From Hypholoma sublateritium FD-334 SS-4 (lineage: Eukaryota > Basidiomycota > Agaricomycetes > Agaricales > Strophariaceae), in NCBI GenBank assembly GCA_000827495.1, contig KN817562.1:2667-43793 (forward strand): DNA of 41,127 bases, given 5' to 3'. The notes below the pieces were generated by a model that was not told where the DNA came from, made no database searches, and worked only from the letters and a program-made list of their open reading frames with translations. How positions within the stretch are numbered: position 1 is the first letter of the stretch; the number at the start of each line of letters is the position of its first letter. Below are positions 30,000-39,611 of this stretch, in pieces. The position numbers were made by a program, and so were the translations under genes.

Positions 30000-32470
30000 A
30001 TGGGTAAACACCCAGAATCTCTTCCAGTCATTAACGCAACTGTCGGAGACAGCCACACATTTCACAGTTACTCATGGAAAAGAGCGATGGCCTTGCTCGT
30101 CGTTGCGTTCTGGATGACAATGTCGATTATCCAGTCGAGGGGCTCTACTCCAGTTCGCCCAAGCCTAGCTACGTCTGCGGGTAACACGTGCGAGCAACCT
30201 TATCCTGCTTCAATGCCTTCGAATCTGTCACTATTCACCGATGAACCTGGATTTGCAAAAGCAGCAGCAAATAGACTGGCAGGAGCTGTCCGAATTCCTA
30301 CTATGTGCGTACCTAATACACTTCATCATCGAAGAACGCAAGCGAGCGTGACTGACACCCCAGGTCATTCGATGACATGGGTCCTGTCGATGAGGATGAA
30401 CGATGGGCGCCATTCAAAGATATGCACGAATATCTCCGAAGCACATTTCCACTTATGTACGTGTGCTTGAAACTACACCGCCAAAACGATTTGATAGATT
30501 GACAATCGTAGTCACGCGCATCTGAATTTGACCATAATTGGAGGATACTCTCTAGTCTACACTTGGCAAGGATCCGTGGCCGAAACTAAACCTCTCATGT
30601 TGACTGGTCACATAGACGTTGTGCCAAGGTAACAACACCAACATAACAGGCAAATTGATCTCACATTTGTTTCATAGTCTCACCGCGTTGGAGCGCTGGT
30701 CTTACCCTCCGTTCTCGGGCACCATTGACGAGGAATGGATATATGGACGCGGCGCTGGTGACTGCAAAAACAATGTTATCGGAATTATGACAGCTGTTGA
30801 GCATCTTCTCGCGAGTCAATGGAAGCCGACGAAGAATATCAGTGAGCGATATTGCGACTTTTATCCCCATGCAGACATGTGATAAGCACCTTTCCTAGTC
30901 CTCGCATTTGGCCAAGACGAAGAAATTAGTGGTCCTCGAGGTGCAACTAACATCGGAAAGTATCTAGAACAGGTATATGGAAAGAACGGTATCGCCATGA
31001 TTGTCGACGAGGGAGGTATGAATTTGGAAAATATCTATGGAAAGGAATTTGCCCTCCCGGGAATTGCGGAGAAAGGATATCTCGTACGTGATTATCAGTC
31101 AAATTTGTATACTCCCAGACGGCGACACTGCTTTCTCACCAGAACGTTGAAGTGCAAGTTGACATGCTTGGTGGACAGTAAGTTGGTGTTTCGATTTCAG
31201 AATCGACGAGGATAGCATTAATTGACTTTGTTGCAGCTCGTCCATTCCCACTCCGCATACATCAATCGGCATTCTGTCCAAGATAGTGTCAGCCATTGAG
31301 TGCGTGAATGACTCCTTTTACGATTAACAAGTTTGACGTATCTCTGCGGCTTAGAGATTCGACTGTTTTCCAACCTTATATCGATAAAACAAGTCCAATC
31401 TGGGGCTATCTTTCGTGTGTAGCTGCACACGGCGACACATCTGAGATCCCTTCATGGATAAGCCAGGGCGTCTCCTCCGCATCTCCCAATTTCGACGAAA
31501 TGGCCCACAACTTTGCTAATATCTCAGCTGGAAATCGTTACCTTATCCAAACATCTAAAGCGGCCACGATCTTCAATGCAGGACTTAAGGCATGGAAAAC
31601 ATGCAGTCGTTAGTCTTACTTTTAACTCACTGTCCGCCAAACAGAGCAACGCCCTCCCTGAAAGCGCTCGCGTTCTGTTTAATTCAAGAGTTGATATATT
31701 TAGCTCACGTACGTGGCACATTTTGTCGTTATTGCGTAGCTCTGACCTTTCTATACAAAAAGCTGCTAAAACGAAGGGAGCTTACTACGAACTAATCAGA
31801 CCTGTAGCAGAGAAGTACTCGCTGCTCATCGACGGCGATTCATTTTCCGATGCACCTTCTATCGGTAATATTACGTTAATAGCGTCATCAGGACATGAAC
31901 CAAGTCCGATCTCCCCTTTCACGTCCGCATCGCAAGCATGGATTGTCTTCTCGAGGGCGGTACAGGCGTCGTTCGGACCCAATGTAGTCACAGCGCCCAG
32001 CGCAATGACAGGAAACACCGATACGCGATTCTATGTGAGTAGTCTCCGTATTCCGTGACAGCCATGGACTGACCTTTCGTGCCGACGTAAATCTTGCAGT
32101 GGAACCTGTGAGTGACGCTGATCTTCAACGTCAGAATCCATCTGAACGTCCTTGGTAATAGCTCGTCGAATATATATCGCTGGAGCCCTACAAGGGCCGG
32201 AACAAAGTACGTGCCGTGTTATACGAAATTTTTTCACTCCCTAATCTCCGTGGTAGGTTGAATATTCATACAGTCGATGAGAAGATCAGTGAGTCCTCTA
32301 GCGTGAAGTTATTCAACCCATCCAGTCGCTGAATTGCTTTATAGAAATCAGCACTCACGTGGAGGGTATCAAATTCTACACGGGTACGGTGCAAAGCTGT
32401 TTCTTTTGGATATATGATATCTCAAGTGACCATTCTAGAACTTATCTTGCAGTCGGACGCGTTATTGTGA
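30000..32470 (+). CDS. Carboxypeptidase S-like M20 metallopeptidase (580 aa)
   Basis: Zinc di-metal peptidase resembling yeast Cps1, a vacuolar carboxypeptidase delivered as a membrane-anchored precursor. Fourteen exons: 30000-30304, 30364-30456, 30512-30628, 30678-30841, 30899-31083, 31143-31177, 31237-31299, 31355-31589, 31645-32034, 32100-32107, 32162-32206, 32257-32288, 32345-32383 and 32439-32470. All phases agree, total 1743 nt; yeast Cps1 has about 576 residues. The ATG sits in CACCATGG. A transmembrane anchor (RAMALLVVAFWMTMSII) lies near residues 28-45. Motifs in order: TGHIDVVP (metal His and Asp), WIYGRGAGDCKN, AFGQDEEISGPRG (catalytic and metal Glu), MIVDEGG, GGHSSIPTPHTSIGIL and MTGNTDTRFYWNL. 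Oddities: the intron at 31590-31644 needs a GC donor; exon 10 is only 8 nt; a 27-nt in-frame GT-AG segment (31713-31739) may or may not be spliced. Confidence 0.9.
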
Positions 32471-33435
32471 AGTGTCTCGAGGCCCTTCGTTTTTTTCAGC
32501 GCCTTGTCTGCCCGGTCTATATTTAACCTGATTATACGCACATTTCATCATGATTATCGTTTGGGAACTGACGAGCCGTACCCATGGGCCCTGCACTTCG
32601 TCCTCGGCCCCGAGCAATGACCATGTTCTGAAGACAGGTTCGATGGTACTTCAAATACACGAACCTGGGGCGTCTTATAAACTTCCCTGAAAGATTCTCA
32701 TGTAAGCCAGACAGTTCCTCACGATCTTTAACTCGACCAGGGACCACGGGGGCCTGAGGTAGGCTGCAGGGCCGAGCATCGTTTTGATCCGTCGTGCGTT
32801 CCGAAGAGAGTAGTCTGCTCATGCTTAAGCTCCTGCTCGTGTCGCTGTTCGGAGGCTTCTCTGCGTAAGTAAGATCAGATGCAGATACCATATTTGCAAA
32901 GTATTTTACACCATTCCACTGACGATTTGGGTATCGTTTCCTTTTTCTTCTTTCGCATTACTACTTATCATTGCAAAATTACCCGGCGCAGCATAAGTAT
33001 TTGCAGCGTAGAGAGGATATATACGTAGACTTTTTGTTGCTGTAGCCACGGGTTCATGTTCAAATACAGCCAGCGTCAGCAGCGTGCGGCAGGCGGTACT
33101 TAGTCACTCATCCGATTTAACTGACAGAGAGAACGCTGATATGTAAGTACGGCCGCTTGCTTTCGGCAACGCGGCCGACGGAATCCTCCGTGAACAATAC
33201 CAAACAATCCGCTCCCTACCGTGACTTTGCCCAAACTTTACCGCTTCCCATTTACCTGCCCGACCAGCCCATCCAGCTCGGCGCTGTTGGTCTTGATCGA
33301 CATCCACTATAGGAGAAGCACGTAGTCTGGGACTAATGACTGAACTAGTTTGAACTCACTGGTCGGTCTCGCAATTTATCTGCCTACTTATGAGCGCGCC
33401 ACATACAATATGATGTCCACCAAATACCTTCCGGC
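32471..33435. other. Intergenic region
   Basis: Lies between the peptidase and transporter genes, both plus strand, and presumably contains the transporter promoter. Minus-strand frames at 32532-32891 and 33104-33307 show no recognisable domain. Confidence 0.4.
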
Positions 33436-35365
33436 ATGTTTTCTAGACGCAAGACATACAATGCCCGTTATCCTCGATGGATGGCCGGCTCGCCGTTACT
33501 GTACTCTTCCTCTGCTCTGGCCTCGCTGGGCGACGCTATGTTTGGATACAGCCAGGGTATCATCGCCGCCGCACAAGTGCAGCCCTCCTTCATCCTTCGC
33601 ATGTACGGGTCCAATGTCACGCTACAGCAAGTGCAGGCCGGGAACGACGGTGTTGATGTCTTCGTACAAGGTGCGTAATTGTCTATCATTCTCCTAACAT
33701 TGTTTTGACACTATGCCTGTCAGCCATCGTCGTTGCATGCCTCAATCTTACCGCCCTCCTTGCTTCCTATACGTCTGCATACATCTGCGATATACTCGGA
33801 CGACGCACCTCCATCCGTATCGGCGGAATGATCTATCTTGTCGCGTCCATTATGCAGATATTTATGCCCAATCTCGCTACACTCATCGTCGGACGCTGCA
33901 TCCAAGGGCTTGGAGTCGGGATTCTTTCCATGACTGTTCCTATTTACCAGTGCGAGATTGCTCCAGGGCATGGACGTGGCCTTTTCGTCGCTATCGAATA
34001 TCTGTGTCTCAATGCCGGCTACGCGCTCTCTGCATGGGTCGGCTACGGGTTCTTCTTTGCTATGCCCTCCGAGATTTCTTGGCGCGGGCCATACATTGTT
34101 CAGGCCGCACTGGCTATCGTGCTCATCACTTGGACGTTCTTCCTCCCCGAATCGCCACGCTGGTTGATCAAGAATGGCTTCGCGAAGGAGGGCCTGCAGG
34201 CGCTCGCGGATCTGCACTCCGCTGGCGACGTGGACTCGCCTGAGACGTTGTCATCCTTCACCGCCATCCAAACCGCGATTGTTCTCGAAGAAACGATGGG
34301 TACAGCGTCGTGGGGCCAGCTGTTCACGCAGTACACACGTCGCACTGCTGTTGGCATCACGTGTCAGCTCTTTGCTCAGTTCAACGGTATCAACGCTATC
34401 CTGTATTTCCTCCCGGAGAACCTCACGCGAGCAGGCTTTGACATATCGCGTTCTCTCCTTTACGCTGGGGCATGTGCGATTGTGTACTGCGCAGGCACGC
34501 TGCCGACAATGATGTTCGTGGACCGGTGGGGCCGGCGCAGCTTTTTGCTTTCCGGAAGTCTGGGACTAGTCGGCGCTCTAGCCCTTATTGGGGGCCTCCA
34601 ATTCTGGGCCGAGAGTCTCCCCCTTGGAAATGGACGCATGGGCGCAGCAGACGGGATCTTTGCAGGTGCGAGTCTGTTTCGCATGACATACACCCCATAC
34701 TGATCGCTTCATGGGTACAGGTGTTTGCATCTACCTGTTCATATTCGGTGCTACGTGAGCTCCAACCCCATCAGTCTAACCCCTCGATCTCTAAATATCA
34801 CCACAGATGGGGCCCCATTCCCTGGCTTCTCGGTGCCGAAGTTTTCCCCCTGCGAGCGCGCGCGAAGGGCATGGCGCTCTCGACCTCTGTCAACTGGATC
34901 GCCAATTTCGTCATCGCGTTCATCACGCCGCCGCTCTTCGAGACCATCGCTGCGGGATACTACTTCCTCCTCATGGGCTTTACCGTCATCAGCGGTGTCG
35001 TCGTCTACTTCGTCTACCCGGAAACGGCGGGCAAGACCCTCGAGGAGCTTGGGGAGGTGTTCGGTGACGGCGCAGTCACGATCGCTGTCACTGGTGGCGC
35101 TGAGGGCGGAGGCGCCGGGGGTGTCGGCGGGCTAAAGGCGGAAAGCGAGGAAACATTGGAGAAGGTGGGGGATTCGCGCGAGGACGTGAGGCAGGGGGTA
35201 CCCATCGCAACCGTTGCCGAGCCTGGTGCGGTGGAGGCGGCTCATGAGCTGCTGAGCAATCCTCACGAGGAGATGCGCGATGTACCACTTGATGATCTGA
35301 ATGTGGATGGAGAGGGGTCGTTGGGCATTGAGGGAATGATGGATGGTGCTGAACATCATGATTAA
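33436..35365 (+). CDS. MFS sugar transporter (589 aa)
   Basis: Twelve-helix major facilitator of the sugar porter family in the plasma membrane, probably a hexose/H+ symporter; the substrate cannot be told from sequence. Exons 33436-33670, 33724-34665, 34721-34754 and 34807-35365 are in phase with 52-55 nt introns, total 1770 nt. Family motifs in order: GDAMFGYSQG in helix 1, DILGRRTSIRIGG (loop 2-3), PESPRWLI (after helix 6), QLFAQFNGINAILYF (helix 7), DRWGRRSFLLSG (loop 8-9), WGPIPWLLGAEVFPLRARAK (helix 10) and YPETAGKTLEELGEVF after helix 12. The cytosolic tail of about 90 residues is acidic and Gly-rich at its start. In helix 1 the usual GYDQG reads GYSQG. It follows the peptidase gene in the same direction, with about 970 bp between. 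Confidence 0.92.
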
Positions 35366-36831
35366 GGTGAAAGGCAAGAACACGCTGAATAGGTTCTTCA
35401 AATCTCACATTACTACTAATTCTTCGAAGCCCATAAACCATGTATATGATAATGGTGATATTTACCTCGCATCACGTCAGCCCAACGTTAGCCTGATCTT
35501 CTTCTCATTCTTTGCGTAAATCATTGAATGCCCTTATGCCTCGAACCTTGCTAGGGAGGCTCCGAACATAAAGCGACCATGCAACCGCTTCCCAACACAT
35601 CGTACTGTCAGCCCAATTATGGCGATTTCAGTACTGGGGGTATGCTATAACAATGTCATTACAGCATGTGCGACTGGGTGCGGGGGTGCATTGTACAGAC
35701 AACCAGTTGGCGACGGCCTGAAAATCGAACCGAGAACTCTCACAAGTATGTAAGTGATCGAAATGGATGGTTTCAGATGTAGAAGATTATAAATATGGGC
35801 AGTTAGTGCTCAATGAAGCTGACCGTCGTCTTCAGTGAACTAGGAGTCAACAAGCATTGCCCGGAGGTGCAGTATCTCGGCATTTCTTCTGGCTTTTTAG
35901 CTTCTCTAATAGGGCGTGAGTAGCTCTACGGGCGGATTCTTATCAGGAAATAAGTGAAAGGGTATCAAATGTTCAAGAATCTCATGTTTGGTAGGAATCT
36001 CCTGAAACCCGAGAGAAAGGTTGAGTAAAGTAGCGCCCAAGGCTGTTATGGTTTTTGGAGTGTTATGGTTAGGTAGTAGTCAATTGACAATGATTACGTC
36101 GATCAGCAATAGTTTTCTGGAAAGAATCTCGTATTCAAATATATCTACGGTGATAAATCGCGCATTGAATACTTCAGCTCCGTCAAAGTCGTAGCGGCCG
36201 CGCTTGTAGAGGTGCATGTGGTTGATGGTTCCCATATTTGTGGACTCCTGTCGTTTTCCGAGAAACCAGACACGCACACTATTTCCAGAATGTATATCTC
36301 CATAAACGTTAAATCAAGCATGCAATTTAAAAGGTTTAGGGGATAGGGTGAATGTAAGTTTTACAGAAAGTATGCTGTCCGTATCGGTTTAACATCAATG
36401 GACTTATCATCGGGTGGAAAGATGACAGCATGGATGATTGCCAATTGAAGCCCTTATGATAAATTATACATAATGAAAGATATAGCAGCATATCAGGCTG
36501 GAACAAAAAAGTCTGAGGAATTCCATGAGGAAATGAGCTCGCAATTCCGTTTGTCTGATTGGAATGAGACTTGAGTGTCTCAACGGACTTGCAACGGACG
36601 GTGAATGACTGTACTCTAGGATTGTGATAACGTCTTTTTGATTTATAGGTTAGATCAAGCTGGAGGAGACTTCTTCGACGTCTGTAACTACTTATGCCCT
36701 GGATCGCGACCATTTCCTTCTGCTCAGAGGCTCTCGTTCAACTCGGGTGTGAAAATAGATCTAATAGACCAACCACGATTCTAATATTAGCCAAACATCA
36801 ATACTTCAAGGAGCCGCGCGTTGCCGACTCT
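35366..36831. other. Gene-poor region, possible small ORF fragment
   Basis: AT-rich. The minus-strand frame 36080-36277 contains a protein-like stretch, MGTINHMHLYKRGRYDFDGA and then EVFNARFITVDIFEYEIL, ending at a stop. It could be an exon of a lost gene, but I recognise no family. A frame at 36336-36713 is less convincing. The rest holds nothing I can support. Confidence 0.3.
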
Positions 36832-36840
36832 TATTTAAAA
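36832..36840 (+). promoter_or_regulatory. TATA-like box (TATTTAAAA) of the 141-aa ORF
   Basis: Lies 26 nt upstream of the ATG at 36867. A CCACCA repeat fills the short leader. Confidence 0.5.
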
Positions 36841-36866
36841 ACCGCCACCACCACCACCAGCCACAA

Positions 36867-37292
36867 ATGGATACCAGTGCCAAAAAGCTGAAACCCAAGG
36901 AACTATTCAAATGGCTGGAACACGACAAAGATGCCAGGCAAGACTTTTTCGACAGGAAGAAGGGCGCGTTCATGCAGCGCACCCGCGAAAGGTTCCCCGC
37001 TGTCAATGACACTTCCAACGAGGTTCTGTTCCGTCGGGTCATGTCATGGATAGCATCACATAGGTGCCCGGAAGAATTGGCCAGAGCAGCAGAGGTGTAC
37101 AAGGAAACCCGTAGAAAAACGCGCATCGCCAAAAGGCATTCCACCTTCAACGTCAACGCGGGCGTGAACACCCCGACTGCCGAGCCCGACGCCATGCTCG
37201 AATCCCTCCTAGTCGCTCCCAGTCTGCCACGTCAAGGCGCTGAGCGAGCCTCATCCTCCATGCAAGGAGAAAATGTTTCATTCTCGGGGTAG
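36867..37292 (+). CDS. 141-aa basic protein of unknown function
   Basis: Single-exon frame starting MDTSAKKLKPKELFKWLEHD. It is rich in Lys, Arg and Glu, with helical segments FDRKKGAFMQRTRERFPAV and LFRRVMSWIASHRCPEELA, followed by a Ser/Pro-rich tail. The TATA-like box and the clean ATG support a real gene. No domain recognised. The AAAGT-rich repeats and hairpin begin right behind the stop, so it may belong to an unclassified mobile element. That is inference from position only. Confidence 0.55.
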   Translation: MDTSAKKLKPKELFKWLEHDKDARQDFFDRKKGAFMQRTRERFPAVNDTSNEVLFRRVMSWIASHRCPEELARAAEVYKETRRKTRIAKRHSTFNVNAGVNTPTAEPDAMLESLLVAPSLPRQGAERASSSMQGENVSFSG

Positions 37293-37349
37293 CAAGACCA
37301 CATTCTGTGTTACGGTCACTCAGCTTACATATTCATCAGGAAAACGGCA

Positions 37350-37600
37350 GGTCCAACTTTGAGCAACTTTCGCTACTTTCCAAAGGCGCAAAGTAGCGAA
37401 AGTAGTGAGAGTATAGGCAACTTTGGAAAGTAAGGTACATAGTCTTTGAAAGATGCCGACCAACTCTAGACTCCTTTCAGAGGTGTCCCAACACTTTCAA
37501 AGAAGTATACTTTGGCTTTGTACGGCATCTTTGGCTTTGACATATCATCTTTGCTCGTCTTTGAGTGTACTTTCATTTACACTTTCATTCTNGAAACAGG
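37350..37600. repeat. CTTTG/CAAAG-rich repeat block
   Basis: Dense short motifs of the type ACTTTG, CTTTGGCTTTG and CAAAGTAG in both orientations. The same vocabulary fills the 5' LTR at 39200-39360, mostly in the opposite orientation. This may be a degenerate related LTR or the subterminal repeats of another element. Confidence 0.5.
37366..37403. repeat. Perfect 14-bp inverted repeat (hairpin)
   Basis: ACTTTCGCTACTTT at 37366-37379 is the exact reverse complement of AAAGTAGCGAAAGT at 37390-37403, separated by 10 nt. It could be a protein-binding site or a transposon subterminal structure. Confidence 0.85.
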
Positions 37601-37959
37601 TCTCATTGGGCGCTAATTTGAATAAAATCATGATTAAATTAATTAGGNGGCTTAAAACTAGTATAATAGTACTACGGAGTCGTCACTGCATACTCTCCAC
37701 CACGATTTAAACCTCGCCCACGGCAAGCGGCTCCTCGAAGCCGTTACCACCGTTTACGCTCGGGCTCTGCTGTCATCTGCCCAAAATACAGGGGGGCGGT
37801 ACGCACTCACGAAGAACTGCCGGTCTGTTGCAGCGCGCGGTCATGGGANGGGTGGGCTACCTGCAGGGCGCCGCCCACACACTATCAGTACTGGCTGGAT
37901 GAACAAGATTCAGAGANAAACTCACCTGAAGACATGCACTGTCGAGGACTGAGGTTATT

Positions 37960-38560
37960 GAACCACTACTCTTCAAGTGTGAGCATATGGTTGACATCTG
38001 CAGGCAACACACAAGTTGGTCTAGAGGTCAATTGAAGAAGTAGCGAGAGGGTGGGGCACGCACACTCCGCGACGTCGACGTCGACTGACTGTGGNACTGC
38101 TGCCGGAAATCCTCCACATACTCTCCAGACAAGCCAAGTACCGTTAGGTAGTCNNACCGGCGCGAGGGTTACAGATACCCGGTCTGCGGAGCTGTTGCGG
38201 TGTAAGTCGCAGCGCACACAGGGGGATGGGAGGAATGCACGTACCCNCTACCGCATGTGCTTTTCATCTGCAGGCTGCACATCAGTTAGTCAGCGAGTAA
38301 ATTTGTGAAAGCAGCGGGAGGGCGAGTTACGCACCAATTCTCAGCCCCCGCGATGTCGACATCAAGGAAGTACATCTATAATGCCTATGGNACTGGTGCC
38401 GGAAGTCGCGCAGGGGGCTGCAGCTGCTCAGTTTGCGGCGCTGCCACAGTGTAAGTCACAGAGAGCGACGGGGGAGATGGGGGAATACACGCACCTACTA
38501 GTCTCCTTCTCAGATCAGATAACAGATGTCAGTCGATCTTGTGCGCACCTACTAGTATGT
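37960..38560. repeat. Imperfect direct repeats, unit about 250-270 bp
   Basis: Anchors recur in the same order. CATCTGCAGG at 37995 and 38265; AGTAGCGAGAGGG near 38039 and AGCAGCGGGAGGG near 38311; GGNACTG followed by TGCCGGAA near 38094 and 38390; a GTGTAAGTC block near 38201 and 38451. A third, shorter unit may begin near 38510. No coding frame runs through. The units contain splice-site-like sequences (GTAAGTC and TTTTCATCTGCAG). Confidence 0.6.
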
Positions 38561-39119
38561 ACTATGNGGAGTCNTCCTCAAACTCGCACATCACAAACCT
38601 ACAGAGAATCAAGAACATTAGCAAGACATTTAGACGAAGGGTTTGGAAAGTACTTGTGACCGCTGACGGTAATGGTTGTCGGCAGCAAGAGAGCGAGGCG
38701 AGATCAGATTAAAAATTGTTGTGTGGGAGTTACGCACATCACGTGTCCGCGAATTTTGGCACTCATTCCGTCCGACGGTGCTGCCTCTTACACTGTAACT
38801 TATATACCACATTCAAGCCCCATCAGGTAGGCAGCCGCACCGTAACTTGAAGAGTCGAGATCGACTTCTGTACAACCCATTTCCGCGCATCTCNTGCTCA
38901 ACGTCACCCGCCGGCGGTGAAAGTGGGCCCAGGCACGGGGGAAGCTCTGCTGGGCGACATCACCGCAGGAGTGTCAGCATTATTGAGAAGNCGCGGTTCT
39001 ACTTGGGCTCCAGACTACGTAAATTCTGCTTGAGTACATCACAGTACATGGCATAGGGTTAGGAGCGTGGACAGACAATTTCACGGGCGTGCCTTTTTAG
39101 TACTCAGGAGTCAGTACTA
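38561..39119. other. Non-coding repeat-like sequence before the LTR
   Basis: No supported gene. Contains scattered Ns and short similarities to the direct repeats on its left. Confidence 0.3.
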
Positions 39120-39517
39120 TGTTACATGTGGTAGAATGTTGTTACTACTTGATGCTGGCCAGTGCTTGATGTTGAACTTGATACACTCAAATTTGGAAAG
39201 ATGCGAAAGTCAGTAAAGAATCTATTCACTTCAAAGTTATGTACAAAGTACCTTTACAAAGTAATAGAGGCTTCCCCAAAGTTAAAGTTAGTCAAAGTTG
39301 TCTTGTGAAAGTGAAAGTGATTCAAAGTCCTGACCTCAAAGTTGAAGTCACCAAAGTGTAACCTACCGTTTTCCTGATGCTTCGTAGTCATGTGCTTTGT
39401 CTCAGATAGCCTTGTCCGTAGCGTAGCTCGTCTGGTTCCTTGTCGAAACAACGCTCATTATCTGGGTCTTTCGGATTTCCGAGCATCTCGTTTCTCTCAC
39501 GAAGCCTGACCGTAACA
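39120..39517 (+). repeat. 5' long terminal repeat of the Ty3/Gypsy element (about 398 bp)
   Basis: Begins TGTTAC and ends GTAACA, the short perfect inverted termini with TG...CA expected of an LTR. It lies immediately upstream of the gag frame. It contains about twelve AAAGT motifs (often CAAAGT) between 39203 and 39357. The 3' LTR is outside the window, so the boundaries rest on terminal symmetry and on the adjacent primer-binding site. Confidence 0.65.
39442..39451 (+). promoter_or_regulatory. LTR segment complementary to the primer-binding site
   Basis: GTCGAAACAA is the exact reverse complement of 39520-39529. In Tf1-type elements such a segment at the 5' end of the transcript folds back to prime minus-strand synthesis, so the transcript start would be expected near here. 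No TATA box is evident upstream. Confidence 0.45.
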
Positions 39518-39519
39518 GT

Positions 39520-39529
39520 TTGTTTCGAC
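39520..39529 (+). other. Putative primer-binding site (self-primed)
   Basis: TTGTTTCGAC begins 3 nt after the LTR end. There is no TGG start complementary to a tRNA 3' end nearby. It pairs perfectly over 10 nt with 39442-39451 inside the LTR. Confidence 0.45.
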
Positions 39530-39611
39530 CACCAAATCTCATCTCGAACCACTTGCTTGCATCTAATCTCGTTTTCCGGGTCAAAACCGGCCCGTGTCCG
39601 CGTAATCAACG

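Noticed and set aside
35690..35765. A tRNA-like T-arm (GGTTCGATTTTC on the minus strand)
   Set aside because: No matching D-arm, anticodon stem or acceptor stem could be found around it.
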